Shown: in pieces, positions 12,205-28,430 of the stretch | How positions within the stretch are numbered: position 1 is the stretch's first letter | Layout of the letters: the number at the start of each line of letters is the position of its first letter | From: Metaphire vulgaris | Lineage: Eukaryota > Annelida > Clitellata > Crassiclitellata > Megascolecidae | NCBI GenBank assembly: GCA_018105865.1 | Contig: JACLAT010000046.1 | Coordinates: forward strand, 336,501-400,500 | DNA length: 64,000 nucleotides | Direction: 5' to 3' | Notes under the pieces: generated by a model | Told to the model about the DNA's origin: nothing | Database searches by the model: none | What the model saw: only the letters and a program-made list of their open reading frames with translations | Position numbers and translations under genes: made by a program

Positions 12205-12500
12205 TTGCTAAAAACAATTTGTCTACATACCTGGACTTCTTTCGTTAGCGATTAACTGCAAGGTAGAGTATGTCTTCCAATATCAACTTGGTTGTTGCAT
12301 CGGCATGCAATTGCGCTTTCTTTGTTAACTCAATCGATAAAATATATTCGTATCTTCAGACAAAGAGCTAGCTTAAATTGGCTTTCAGATGAACGAGCTC
12401 CCTTAAACAAATGATGTTGTTGCAAATCTGGAAAAACCGTGTTCAATTAAATTGACTAATTCACAAAACCGCGTTCAATAACCACATGAGGTGATTGCAA
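12205..12500. repeat. Dispersed repeat, partner of 8860-9145
   Basis: Second copy of the segment described at 8860, with scattered substitutions and small indels. Confidence 0.75.
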
Positions 12501-12508
12501 ACCAATTT

Positions 12509-12590
12509 CAATTTTTAAAAATTTCGGACGACGTTAGCAGGAATGTACAGTGTACATTCCTGGTATCGTCGTCCGAAATTTTTAAAATTG
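12509..12590. repeat. Near-perfect 82 nt hairpin
   Basis: Two arms of about 39 bases (starting CAATTTTTAAAAATTTCGGA) are reverse complements, with a short mismatched patch (GTTAGC against GATACC) and a loop of about 3 bases. It could be a miniature foldback element or a microRNA-like precursor; sequence alone does not separate these. Confidence 0.85.
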
Positions 12591-12689
12591 TACACTGTGT
12601 CCGAATAAAACGGAGTCCCTGGGATGATACCGAAAAACACCAGTATATACACCCATCAATTTTAAAAATTAAAATATTCATTTACACCT

Positions 12690-13323
12690 GACAGTATGAT
12701 ACTAAATGGCAATTAAATGAAACAAGTGGCACAGTTCAAATACTTAGGCAATATGATAACCAGTGACGGGAAATGTAAGAAAGACATAACGTCAAAAATA
12801 GAATGGACAAGGCAGCATTCTGGGAACTCAAAATGATACAAATAGGCAAATCTCTTACGAAGCACGATTAAGAGTGCTCACTAGCTACGTTTGGTCAGTC
12901 CTCTTGCATGGAGCAGATACATGGACTATATCCAAGGTCATGCAGAAGAAGTTGAAAGCCACAGAAATGTGGTTTATACGAAGGATGCTGGAGATTTCAT
13001 GGATGGAAAAGAAAACCAATCAATAGTTCTTAAATGAATTTTGAATAAAAAGAAGCATAATGATAGTCATTAAAGAAGGCAGCTTTACTTCTTTGGACAC
13101 ATAATGAGGAAGGAAGGCCTGGAGCATTTGGCAATAACCGGAAAAGTGGAAGGGAAAAGAGCAAGAGGAAGACAGAGAAACACATATGTAGACTGCCTAC
13201 GAGAAGAAATTGAGAGAGTAATGAACAACACCGAATTATTAAGAGGATGTCAAGCTCGAAGAAAGTGGAAATCCATGGTCGCTATGGTAGAAGAAGAATG
13301 AGAAGAAGAAGAAGAAGAAGAAG

Positions 13324-13352
<29 letters not shown>
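12690..13352 (+). pseudogene. LINE reverse transcriptase C-terminus with (GAA)n tail
   Basis: Landmarks in order are VAQFKYLGNMITSDGKC (about 12725), TSYVWSVLLHGADTWT, EMWFIRRMLEISWMEKK (about 12970), then a shifted frame (13104-13301) with GKRARGRQRNTYVDCLREEI and RRKWKSMVAMVEEE. The 3' end runs into (GAA)n from 13297 to 13352. The copy at 44690-45205 shares KWRSMVADAVNRQGN and its GAA-type tail. Multiple stops; inactive. Confidence 0.85.
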
Positions 13353-13354
<2 letters not shown>

Positions 13355-13939
13355 CCTGACAGAATGTTAATCATTGTCTTTCAACTAAAATTTGTGTTCG
13401 AAGTATCCCCCATTAGCTCCAACGCAAGCTTCAAGACTAGATCGCCACTGACCAATAGCTGCGTTGATAACCAGCTGATCAAGTTCATCTCATACATTCA
13501 CAATTCGCTCACACAGTTCTTCAAAGTTTCTAATCCTTGTTCTGCAAACCTTCTGCATTATTCCCCAAATCGTATAATTAACTGGGTTTAAGTCAGGACT
13601 GTTTGACGGCCAAAGATTACTGTACGATGAGTGAAATCCGGAGTTATCTTTTTCAGCAGTTCAACAGTTTCACGAGCTCAATCATCGATGAGCGAGTGCG
13701 ACATATTGTTGAAATGTGTAATAATATGAATATTGCCGAATATCAGATAATTTATTTGCATTGATAAGTAAGCTTACGTCATACACTAAAATTAATTTTA
13801 AAACTACTGAATAGGCCTATTTACTGGTGTTTTTCGTTATTATCGCAGGGGCTCCCGTTTTTATCCGGCTACAGTGTAGAACTGCGTTGTATCTAAAACT
13901 GCCAAAAGTTATATGTGCATATAAAATTAACAATAATTG

Positions 13940-14385
13940 ACTGGAGAAACGAAATGCAGCCTCTGGGCATCTTGCGTCGACGGCACATCTTGTTCCGCAC
14001 TACCCCTCGCATTTGGCCAACTTCTGTCTCACGTCACTGACGGCCACTCTGTCATAAATAACTGTGTGTCACGTAACATTCAGAACCCCTCAGGAAAACA
14101 CCATGCCTTCACAGGTAGGCCTATAGTCTAGACATATCACGCTACGACTTCCAACCAAACACAGCTCGCCAATTATTACTGGCATGATAAAACTATCATG
14201 GGATTTCTCTTGTTAAACCGCACAATCTTATGGTTATACATGTATACATGTAAGGCCATGTTAAACACGAGTATGCCTTCATTAAAACGTCAGCACATTA
14301 TACTGTAGACCTACATGTAATTAATCTGTTCCTTTTGCCTTAAAAACATCCAGAAAGAATAAGGGTTGTCAGTATACAGGTAGCT
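13940..14385. repeat. Dispersed repeat family, copy 3
   Basis: Shares the blocks ACAGGTAGGCCTATAG, CACAATCTTATGGTTA, AACGTCAGCACATTATACTG and ATAAGGGTTGTCAG with copies 1 and 2. More diverged at its left end. Confidence 0.65.
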
Positions 14386-14456
14386 AATCCAATGTCATTC
14401 GCTTGAAAGATTCCTGTAAGACTTTCTGTACAATTTTTCCGAAATTCAGTTATGAG

Positions 14457-14541
14457 GGGGCGAAAATGGCAGAGTGAGTTACGCGCTTGAGCGGTAGGGC
14501 CGGGTAGACGCAGCGAGTTCAAAACCCGTTAGCGCCCATAG
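14457..14541 (+). ncRNA. tRNA-like pseudogene or SINE head
   Basis: GGGCG at the 5' side can pair with CGCCC at the 3' side. An A-box-like TGGCAGAGTGAG and a B-box-like AGTTCAAAACCC lie at the spacing of a class II tRNA (Leu/Ser type). The B box is degenerate (GTTCAAAAC instead of GTTCGAATC), so a working tRNA is unlikely. Confidence 0.4.
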
Positions 14542-14599
14542 TGACTTTCACACAGGCAGCAATGCCTCTTAAGCCAATTTAACTGAAACGTTTGAGGGT

Positions 14600-15760
14600 C
14601 CTAAATATTTGCTTGATTTAGAGTACGTCTTTAGAGTATGTCTTGCTAGTCAATTTCTTATTTGCCAATTTTATGTTTTCTATGACCTTATCGTGAAACT
14701 CGTGTGCTATCTGGCATTTCAAAAATCATAAAGACCAAGTCACATAGCGAAAGTATGTCTGAATTCTCTGTTGGTTTGCCAGACCCGTCCTCATAGTGAG
14801 TGGCTGAGAGCAATATATGCTTGGACAGAAGTCAAATATACCGTAGCATTGTTTAATGACTACAGAAGACCAATATTCGTATGAAGCATTCTTGTGTATT
14901 TTAGGCTAATTTCTCTCGTTTAGCAACACCTTTTGTGAATGCGGTTGCGCTATTGTCAACTTATGTGTACAGTGTAGGCCTACATAGGCCTACTCGTCAT
15001 ATCCTATATTGCTAGTTTAGTGGATGGGAGATGATTTCAGATCACGGTATATCGCATGTGGATGTAAAAGCGAGCAATCTTGTCAGACGAGTTTTATAAT
15101 GATTCGTCATTGATGAAAGAAATGTGCCGACCGAAATACACGACCTACGAAACGTTGGCTTATGTGTCTTTGTGCACAAAGAAAGTTTAGCAGCAACAAT
15201 GTTGTGAAGCCTTTTCGAATTGTTGAGTCTATGCAGATGTATAATAGCCCAATACTACCCCGTATCCATTAATCCAAAGCATCTATTCACTGTAGTCTGC
15301 GTCATTTGAGCGTTGGCATTCGATCAAAGACAGTTAAGATAATGTCACAGTCGAACAGTTGAAAAACGCTCGAAGGAACAATAACTTGGCTGATACTAAA
15401 GGCTACTTTCACTTCACCTGTCACACGTCGACACATCGACTGTTTATTTATTGGCAATTTATATAACGCAGTAAAACTAAGGTAAGGCCTACAACAAGAG
15501 CGCTTAACACAGTTCACCACTGAATAAAGTCAATTCAAGCTCTTGCGGGCCAGCTTGACTAAGCCTCTATCGTTTGTGAAGCCACAAATAGGATGATAGG
15601 ATTTCTAACTTAGAGCGACTCTCATTAATCATGAAAAAGTCACGCAGAGAAGAGCAGATCAAATGCACACCTTACAATATTATTTATCGCATTAATGTTA
15701 ATGACAGTAATGAGCCTACAACAGCCTACTACTCAGACCGTGTTAATGTACCGCCCGACA
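14600..15760. other. Non-coding stretch
   Basis: No gene recognised on either strand. The ORFs at 15302-15520 and 15631-15858 show no family motif, and the latter runs into a MITE. Confidence 0.45.
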
Positions 15761-15769
15761 TACACGACC

Positions 15770-15951
15770 CAGTGCGGCTCCAGGATTTGGCAAGTGGGGG
15801 GTCGTTGCGGTGGCAACTTCTAATCATGGGGGCCAACCATTTGTTGTTATGTATGTAGCATTAAATATAGGATCCCAACAGAGGGGCCACTAGGGGCTAG
15901 GCACTCAATGTGGGAGCACGGGCCCCCCGCCCCCCTGTGGAGCCGCCACTG
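15770..15951. mobile_element. hAT MITE (CAGTGGCGGCTCCA family)
   Basis: The left end CAGTGCGGCTCCAGGATTTG and right end TGGAGCCGCCACTG are inverted repeats. The interior word GGCAAGTGGGGG is shared with copies at 19331, 32055, 45589 and 58680. The target duplication is not clean (ACACGACC against TCACGACC a few bases out). Confidence 0.8.
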
Positions 15952-15959
15952 AGTGTCAC

Positions 15960-18120
15960 GACCTAAGGGTGGGTGTTTACCGATATGCTGACATATGGCG
16001 TGAAATTATGCTTGAATCGTAAGATTTGGATATAACATCACCATAATTTTTCGGCTGCGAGATGTCATGACCCTCCCCAAATACTCTAGTCCACAGGTGG
16101 GAAACTTTTTAACACAAAGGGCTGCATCAGTCTCGGTCATATGTAAAGTGGGCCTCGTCAATATGACAACTTCACGATAATAATGGAAAGCTTGCTACTA
16201 ATTACACGCATAATAATTTTTAAACATAATTTCTGCATTAAATTGTATCATATTAGAACAGACTGCACCAGTGTAAAAATTACAGGATTTTTATAGGATA
16301 CTCAGCATTGATTACAACTATATTAATGTTGCAGCTGAGAAGGATTTTAATTTTTATTAGCCAGGTCTGTGATTACTTGTTGACTTTCATCTGCTGTTTC
16401 TATATTTGTAGCAAATGGACAAGTCTGTAGATTATATTGATGCTCCAGAATTCTAAAATCATCACCAGTGTTTCATTTGACAACAGGGTCAGTGAGATAG
16501 AGTGGCGTAGCAAGGGTTTCTGGAAAAGAGGGCGGCACCAAGGCGTCCACATACGACACTTTAGTTCCCCTTGATGGAGCGTGATGAGTTCCTTAAAGAG
16601 GATCTGCAGTGGAGCCTCAAATCAAAAATGTAGCCCAAATAAGCCTATTGAATTCAAATCTTGAGATCATCTGTATAACTGTATATTTCAGGTTATATGA
16701 TAGCATAAGGACAATCTCCCTACCACCCGTTTACGCCTAGCGTTGCAAAAACGCAACGCTATGGGTTTGAAGCTGTAGAAAAGTTGTATGCTGAAAATTA
16801 GCCACGAAAACAGTTTTATTTGCTTGTTTAATCCTCTTTTTGATTTATTTTGGCGTCCTTGATATTATTTGTCAGCAACGCATGCAAAAATTTTGATGTC
16901 AAACGTTAGCGATTTTCAACGAGATTTGTGTATATAACTTTAAATGCTTACAACTCATTCAGGTATATTAGAATTTTTGTTCTATTTGCATTTTCTTACA
17001 GATCATAGGTAGTTGCAAATATTGCACACAAACTTGAGAGTTTATGAATATGATATGAACAGCCAATTAGTCCAAAACTTAGCGTTGCGTTTTCGCAACC
17101 TTGGGCACATACAGTAAAACTTTAATTGTGTGACTCAACTGTAGGCGCGCAGCTTGTAGTAATGCCTCTGATCGTCATGAAATTGCCTATCAAATTTAAC
17201 TCTGCGTCTTATATCCAAAGAAGACTGACTAATAGGCAGACTTTGTCTATCAGCTGAGCAATTGCAAAGCGTGTGACGTAGATTATACCAATACGACGAA
17301 GACCTCACCAACTTATATTGTGGGGAAGTTGAAGTGCACCACAAACATGACAGCAAAAATAAAGACTCTAGCCATCAATTTACTTCTGCTGATCACAGTA
17401 GAGATGATAAGCTTCCCACAGAGGAAGAAAACTGAGTCGACGTTACGTCTTTGACTCTTTTGAATCAAAGACGTGACGTTGACATTATCGATTCTTGAGC
17501 ATAGCCCCAAAGAATTCAAGGATACATGCAGTTAGTGAGATCAGTGAAATATAAGTTGCAAATCAAAGTAAGATAAGACAATGATTCAGACCAATCTGTA
17601 TGCAATGCACAAAAGTCATGATTTTCAAGGGACGTTCCAGCTAATGCAATGCATTAGAGTTCCATTATTTAAAAGACACCGTCTTCTCCCAAAAGAAAGA
17701 ATGTATTGGGATAGTGATGACGCCTTCAATGCTAACATTTTCATTGGATCACTTAGCAGACAAGAGTTTATTTAAGTAAAAAAAGAGCATTCCTCTTGCA
17801 GATAACACAGCTGTACACACCTCCGGCAAATGCTACAAACTCCTTCGTTATGTTGACCTGTCATGTTTGCAAAGTTTGGCCTGCTCACTCTCAATCTATG
17901 CAAGGATGAACAGGTGCTGTTGCATTTGGCAGACATTCTTGCAATATGTGCAGGATGGGCGAGCCAATTAGTTTTGGCTTCAGGGCCTGATATGATCATG
18001 CAGATTTACGGTTCTACTTCAATGTGACCATCGACTGGTGTCAATTGTATCGCTAATATTGGCTCTATAGAAGTTGTTTAGTTAATAGACGATTCAGGAC
18101 CACTCACAACATCAAGTGGT
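15960..18120. other. Non-coding stretch with small repeats
   Basis: No gene recognised. It contains an inverted copy of 6655-6722 at about 16733-16800 (GCGTTGCAAAAACGCAACGC core), and a hAT-end-like CACAGGTGGGAAACTTTTTA near 16092. Confidence 0.4.
17435..17482. repeat. Imperfect palindrome (hairpin)
   Basis: The arms GTCGACGTTACGTCTTTGA and TCAAAGACGTGACGTTGAC pair at 17 of 19 positions around a 9-10 base loop. Function unknown. Confidence 0.8.
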
Positions 18121-18139
18121 GATCAGCGACATGAGCGCA

Positions 18140-18245
18140 AACCTAGTCAGAAAAACGGTCGTCTACTAATTTTAACATGGCAGGTAAAACGGTCGTATCC
18201 TATAATTTTAACCTGGCAGGTAAAACGGTCGTCTTCTAATTTGTT
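18140..18245. repeat. Short tandem repeat, about 37 bp unit, three copies
   Basis: The units share AAAACGGTCGT followed by TAATTTTAAC and TGGCAGGT. Confidence 0.8.
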
Positions 18246-18521
18246 CTCAGACGATGACACTTTTTTGCCTCTTTTACTTAAAATAATATTATTGCTTTAG
18301 TGTGGTGGTGACCTTTTTCTGTTTTTTTACTTTTAACAATAAAATAAGCCATAGTTTTTTATTATTTAATAGCCAAAAAACACCCGTGTCGACACCCATA
18401 GGGACATGAGTCACATGACCTTCCCAAAAACATCCTTGTCAGGACACGAGGGAGAAAGCCATTTTGTCGACCCTGATCAACGATTTGTAAATACCAAAAT
18501 TATAAAACCAAAGACTGACAT

Positions 18522-18524
<3 letters not shown>

Positions 18525-18595
<71 letters not shown>
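18525..18595. repeat. (TA)n microsatellite
   Basis: Pure dinucleotide run. Confidence 0.95.
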
Positions 18596-18598
<3 letters not shown>

Positions 18599-18888
18599 TA
18601 TATACATTTCATATTATTCCTGTATAGGCCTAACACTTCAGGTAGGTCAAAGCATTCATTTTTCTGAATAATACACAAACATATTGAATCCATTTTCAAT
18701 CGCTAAATAAGGAATATAAATTTCTAAAATAAATGTTCTGCAGATGAACAAGAAATAGGCGACAATTGACAACCAGGTTTAGTAGTAATAGTGGCAATAA
18801 CAATGATTCTAATAGTTATAGTAACAGCAGTAACAGTTGAAAGGCTATAGTGGTAAAACAACAGCCAAAGTATAAACAATAGGCTACA

Positions 18889-18894
18889 TTTATT
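18889..18894 (-). promoter_or_regulatory. Polyadenylation signal AATAAA of the fibrinogen-domain gene
   Basis: AATAAA on the minus strand, about 78 bases after the stop codon at 18972. The position suits the 3' end of this gene. Confidence 0.55.
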
Positions 18895-18971
18895 TACTGC
18901 AGCAGTAATGGTAATACAGTAACAGCAGAATGTCTTTGTATTTCTCAAAATCAATGTTATCAAACAATGTA

Positions 18972-23223
<4,252 letters not shown>

Positions 23224-23567
23224 ATTTTCATTGGAAATATGATTCAGATGGAAATTTGTCTTAGAACGGAAGACCTGCTCTTGACTCCAATGAACCAACT
23301 TTAGCAAAGTCAAGATCTCGAATGCTTAGCACGCTCACGAGTCATTGGCTAATTAACAAGGATTCGTGCCCTGTGTGCAACGGATTACTATCATACATAT
23401 GAACTGGGAAATGTGATATTTACTTCCTAGAAATGACTAAGAGTATAACCAGTATATTGTTCAAGGCGTGCAGTTTTCAGTGTATTTGCTCTGACACATA
23501 ACAGGATTTTCTCTATCTATGCCCAAGGCCGGATTAAGCTTTATCAGGCCCGTTTTACAAATAACTT

Positions 23568-23763
23568 CAGTGGCGTAGCCAAAGGGGTTTGGGAGTTAAA
23601 CCCCCCTTGGCTGCCGGAAATTTAAAAAAATGTATTTCCGTGCATCATTTTTTATTTTAGGACGCGTTTTCTGGCGATGAAGTTTTTTTGCTTTTCAAGA
23701 ATTTTCGAATAAGTTGGTTACAAAAGCGATCAACACCTTCCGGAAATCCCGGCCACGCCGCTG
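23568..23763. mobile_element. hAT MITE (CAGTGGCGTAGCC family)
   Basis: The ends CAGTGGCGTAGCC and GGCCACGCCGCTG are inverted repeats. The flanks are a perfect 8 bp duplication AATAACTT (23560-23567 and 23764-23771). Confidence 0.92.
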
Positions 23764-24852
23764 AATAACTTTACAGTCTCCCGATTGCGATGCCTTACGC
23801 AAAATTTACTTTAAAATGCGATATGATAATGTGGCTGCATTTTTAATCGTCGCACAAGCGCCTTTGTCTATTGTCCTATTTGATTCAGAGCTCTAACTTT
23901 CCATCTTTCTACATATTCATATACAGTATGTCTTTTTTGATATCTACTGTAGGAATTGCGGTATCTGTCTTTGTCTTTTCCCAGTAGCGAGCTCCTCGTT
24001 CGTGCCCTGGGCGTCTGTCACTGTCCAACATGAATCACGGTCTATGTTGATCCGGGTTTTGTGCTCATTCAGTTTCTGTGGTCTGTGTTTCCATGAGGTG
24101 ACCAGGGCTCTCATGGTTTGTGTAGTGGGCTAATTTCCGGCTGCCTTCAAACACCGTTTAACCCACAGTTGTTTTCCTATCCTCACACCTTCGTTTCACT
24201 GCAGTATTTCACTCAACCAGTGATTGAGCATCCCATTTCAGTTACCTATGTTATATCGGCGGTTCTCAAACCTTTAAGGATTTCTTACGAAATTTGGTGA
24301 TGACACGCGGACCTTATAAAATTTGAATTTTACATTAACTGTAATTAACACATAGGCTACAGTTCTTGTCTTGTCAATCAATTGATCAATCAGAAAACTG
24401 CAAATTTTAGTCATCAAATTTAAATTCAAATGGAATCAGAACTCTTAGAGCCACCAGTGACTTGTCTGTGTTACGAGGTGTTGGTGAGATATATAAGCCT
24501 AATGAGAAAGTAATCCCTTAACCCTCATCCGGACATGCAATTTTTCGACGTTTTTGGGTCAATGGGGTGTGAATGCACCCCAACGCGTTTGCCGAGATCA
24601 ATGAATCATTGTTAGTCACAAATCTAATTTTTTATTTTCTGGAACTTAAATAGTTATGCCTTTGGAATTTTTCCACAGAATGTTGTGATACAGAATGAAC
24701 AATATGTGTCATTAATTAATTATTAATTAATTATTCGAGAATGTGAGGCAATATAGGGGTATTAGGCCTACCACTAAAACGAACTAAATTTAACACAAAA
24801 ATACAAATACAATCTCAATATATTTGTGAACTGTCATAAACACAACAGAATT

Positions 24853-25154
24853 CAGTGGCGCAGCCAGAATTTTCGGAAGGGGGGTTTGGTTTTGATCGTA
24901 ACCAACTTCTAAAAATCTTGACAAGCAAAGAAAAGGTTATCCCCATCTTTCCTTCTCGTACTTTTCCTTTTCAGATGCTGACAAACAAAAAAGTCGCCAC
25001 TTTACACCATTACATTCTATAGCACTTACAAAGTTTGGGTCGGCAGCCAGCCAAGGGGGTTGACCCCAAAAACCGCGTCCAAAAATAAAAAAATGTATGG
25101 AAACACATACACAATTTTTCGTCGGCACCCAAACCCCCCTTGGCTACGCCACTG
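24853..25154. mobile_element. hAT MITE nested in the piggyBac element
   Basis: The ends CAGTGGCGCAGCC and GGCTACGCCACTG are inverted repeats with a perfect 8 bp duplication ACAGAATT (24845-24852 and 25155-25162). It inserted downstream of the transposase coding region. Confidence 0.93.
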
Positions 25155-26002
25155 ACAGAATTTCAATAGTTCTATCAAGTTGTATGCGTCTGAGTATTTT
25201 ACTGACAGTCTTCATATACTGTAGTACAGAAACAGCTGAATGTTCTGAGCAAACAAAGCCACAGCAACTGCCACAGCGCTTTTGAACTTTTCTGTCCATC
25301 ACCCTTTGGCCGAGATGGCATATGCCCTGAGTCGCACAAGCTGCATAACCCGTGGGTGCCTGTGCAGGAACTGTGTATCCAAGGAACATACAGTAGGAGA
25401 CCAAAGTCAGTCGATCAGAAAATCCAAAAATCGACGACCATTCTGCAAGGCTGTCGTGCATATTGGTGTTTCGTGGTTGTTTTTTCGGGCAGTTCCGACA
25501 TATGCCAATCCACTGTAGCTATTGTGCTAATGGAATACTTGTCTACAAGTTATCGCCAGCAATATTTCTGCCAATATTGTGCCGTGGTGCTACCAATGAC
25601 TTGACAACATCTGCACCGAGATTCTGAGCCTGCAAACTGCCTGGCTGTACGAGGTATTGACATCACATGCACACCAGATTTTATAACATATTTAGCAGGT
25701 TTGCTGTACATGTATTGTCGAAAAGAACATTTTCCTCCAAATGGTACTTGTAAGTTGTTCATAACTGTCATGCCTATATCAGCACCAGGAATATGAAACT
25801 TACGTAGTTGACTGACAAATGATTCCAAAACATTGCGAATTGCGGCAAGTTTATCAGAGGTCTTTCTCTCCGATCTTGTGACCTTATTATCAGATCTCAG
25901 GAATCTCAATATACTTTTGAACCGTCTAAGTGCCGTTGTGACAGCAAAGATTGGATGACTACTTTTTGGTGACCAAATCTTCCATAGGCTCATGGTTGCC
26001 AT
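25155..26002 (-). pseudogene. piggyBac (PGBD4-like) transposase remnant
   Basis: The frame from 26002 has the piggyBac stretch RFKSILRFLRSDNKVTRSER, then DKLAAIRNVLESFVSQ, VPFGGKCSFRQYMYSKPAKY and a piece of the catalytic domain. A second frame (25461-25150) ends in a Cys-rich tail containing QKRCGSCCGFVCSEHS, the expected C-terminal zinc-binding region. Stops and frameshifts between the two make it non-functional. The N-terminal part may extend to about 26321. Confidence 0.8.
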
Positions 26003-26934
26003 GATATACAGTTATACACTGGCGAGTAGCAGTAAACCAAGAGCAGAGGCTTCACGCTGCTGCTATTGCCGGATTCTTCACTTTCATGATCCCTGATTTC
26101 TGATGCAAGTTCTAGTTCAGGTATACACTCAGAACTGTCACTACTACTGTCACTACTGTCGACATCATTGCCCCTGTTGACATCACTACCACCATCTGCT
26201 TCAAAGGCGCTGTTGTTCTCATTGAAATACTGTAGTTTACCACTTCTTGCAACGAATATCTACTTAGTTTGACAGTCATTCGTGTTTGTTTTTCTACTAC
26301 ATATGCCAAATAATATGCCAAATAATTCTGGAGTGATAAAATATTAGCTTTAGAAGATAAGATATGCTCAACTGATGTCAGGTTAAAAAGCTACAACTAT
26401 GAATCGGAGCATAAAATTCTGGGGTGTTTTCACACCCCAACAGGAAAAAAATTCCTAGTTCATAATCAGTGGGGCTATAAATGCGAAATTCTGCGGTTTG
26501 CTGGCAAACAGGATGGGTAACAAATTACTAAAATTAAAAAATTCTAGCTCTGCACGCCTTTGAGAAAACGGAGATTAATTACAGCTGGGGTGTGAAAACA
26601 CCCCAAAGTCCGGATGAGGGTTAATGGTACCCTGAAACCGCTATGTGTCCGCGGACCCCAGTTTGTGAACCACTGTAAGGTTATGTTCAAGTTATTTTCA
26701 AGACATGTGGCCAGGGCCGCATTCTGGGAACTCAAAACGTACATACAGTTTCAGAAATCAGCCATAATTATGGTTTTTGCCTCTAAACATGTTACAGCCG
26801 GACTATCTAAAATTAGCCAATTGTTATGCCATTCGATAAAAGCATAGAGGTCTAAATATACATAAAACTGCATGACGCCTATAATTTTACAATTTCTCGT
26901 GTTTTTGGGACCGCCGAGCATATCGTCAACATGA

Positions 26935-27056
26935 GCCGATGCATATTTTCATTAGATATCAATTAAAGATTGCAGTTTGATGGACATTTTATTCTTTGTG
27001 TCTGATTCGTTTATTATGTAGACGTGAAACGTTCGAATGCTGAGAACGCTCAGGTG
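26935..27056 (-). pseudogene. Fragment of fibrinogen-gene first exon and promoter
   Basis: On the minus strand AGCATTCGA and CTAATGAAAATATG occur in the same order as upstream of the intact gene (GCTAAGCATTCGAGATC, CCAATGAAAATATG) and of the 28106-28430 copy. It covers the upstream region and the start codon only. Confidence 0.5.
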
Positions 27057-27071
27057 TAGGGGGGATTATTA

Positions 27072-27074
27072 TGG

Positions 27075-27164
<90 letters not shown>
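27072..27164. repeat. (AAT)n microsatellite
   Basis: Pure trinucleotide run. Confidence 0.95.
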
Positions 27165-28105
27165 GATGATTATTATGGAAATTTGTGTCCTATATGCAGA
27201 CGATGGCTATTATACTGTCTGTACACTGCCTTACTGCAAGAGTGTCAACCAGAATACCCTATATACTGAGCATCAAGTGTATGCTGTGCACTGTATATGC
27301 TATGATATCAAATTGCAGCACGGTCGCCCTTTGCAATATAAGCCTAGAGACAATCATTTTCAGTATAGGCGTAAACGACATGAATATGCAGATAACGACA
27401 TGAATATGCAGATGTAGTTTCGATTGGCGATTGCTCGAATTATTCTGAAAACTAAAGCTAATGTCACATTGTTATAACATTCATCGCATGATACTGGTGA
27501 TAGAGAACGCAGCATGCGGGTATTAAAATCTACTGAAAGGTTGTTTTTTAAAAATTTGCTTGCGAGGATTTTTATATAGATGAAAAAGGGATGACGGCCT
27601 TTTTTACTTGTCAACAGGCTTTTAGGAGGATAAAGTTAGTGACGACCTTTTTTCGTTCGTCAGGGCTTTTTCAGATACGAATTTGTTCCCCTTGTCACAA
27701 CTTTCATCTTTAGAAAAATCTGCACCCTGCTGAAAATTTGTTCCGACGTGTATGACAGACTATGTTCCTATTATGAATTAAAAATCAAAATTATTAGCAA
27801 ACTGTGGTTATAACGTTATATTATCTTTTATGGAAAACTGATTCAACTGTTAGTGAAGTCATTTCCCCTTTTGCTTTGCTATTCCATTTAGATTATTGTT
27901 GGATCTTTGACTTCGTCGTTTTAGAAAATGATAAACGTCATGAAAATCAGAAGAAAAAAACTACTGTCGTCGAGTCAGAATGGCCATTAGATATTGCTGT
28001 AGATAGCGCTACTGAGAACATTAACTGAGTATTAATATTGTCTATGGATAAAAGAAAGCCTTTTGAACTGTGTGGGTCATAAAACTTAGTTGTTTGTGAA
28101 AAAAA

Positions 28106-28430
28106 TTAAACGAAGATTATCATAAACCTCGGACCCCGACATCCATTCAATATTCTCTTGCTGAGCACATGTTCTTGGTAATTTCTGCATTCGGTGGTCA
28201 TGTTCTTCGAGACGTTTCGAAAGACTTTCTTCTGTTCCTGAGAAACTAAAAGTATGCTATAAGAGAGCACATGGTATACAGAAACCATCATGAACCAAAG
28301 CATATTTTCATTAGAGATCGATTGCAGATTGTAGTCTTCTGGAAAACTTATATGCTACTCTCAACTTCTGAGCTTCAGTGAACCGCGTATGGTGAGGTCA
28401 AAAACTCAAACGCTTAGCATGCCAGTGGCG
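28106..28430 (-). pseudogene. Decayed copy of fibrinogen-gene exon 1
   Basis: From 28303 the frame reads MLWFMMVSVYHVLSYSIL, matching the intact gene's MFWFIFISVYCVLSCSS. A frame change follows. In the next frame SGTEESLSKRLEEHDHRMQK matches the coiled coil SDESLQRRLEEYDHRLET. The upstream promoter region is also duplicated. Exons 2-5 are absent nearby, so it is a partial, dead duplicate on the same strand. Confidence 0.8.

Larger units (their letters stand above)
24522..26620 (-). mobile_element. piggyBac transposon, 2.1 kb, TTAA-flanked
   Basis: The perfect 13 bp inverted repeats CCCTCATCCGGAC (24522-24534 and 26608-26620) are each flanked by TTAA (24518-24521 and 26621-26624), the piggyBac target. 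Subterminal palindromes reading GGGGTGTG...CACCCC occur near both ends and once more near 26421. A minus-strand transposase lies inside, broken by mutations and by a MITE. Inactive, but clean boundaries suggest moderate age. Confidence 0.93.
24257..26675. mobile_element. Possible hAT MITE split by a piggyBac element
   Basis: The left piece (24257-24517) starts GGTTCTCAAACC and has CGCGGACC. The right piece (26625-26675) has CGCGGACCCCAGTTTGTGAA and ends CCACTG. Both match the ends of the CAGTGGTTCTCAA family seen complete at 38750-39105. No target duplication is preserved. Confidence 0.55.

Noticed and set aside
14457..14541. Functional tRNA gene
   Set aside because: Acceptor stem and boxes are recognisable but the B box is degenerate and the anticodon arm cannot be folded convincingly.
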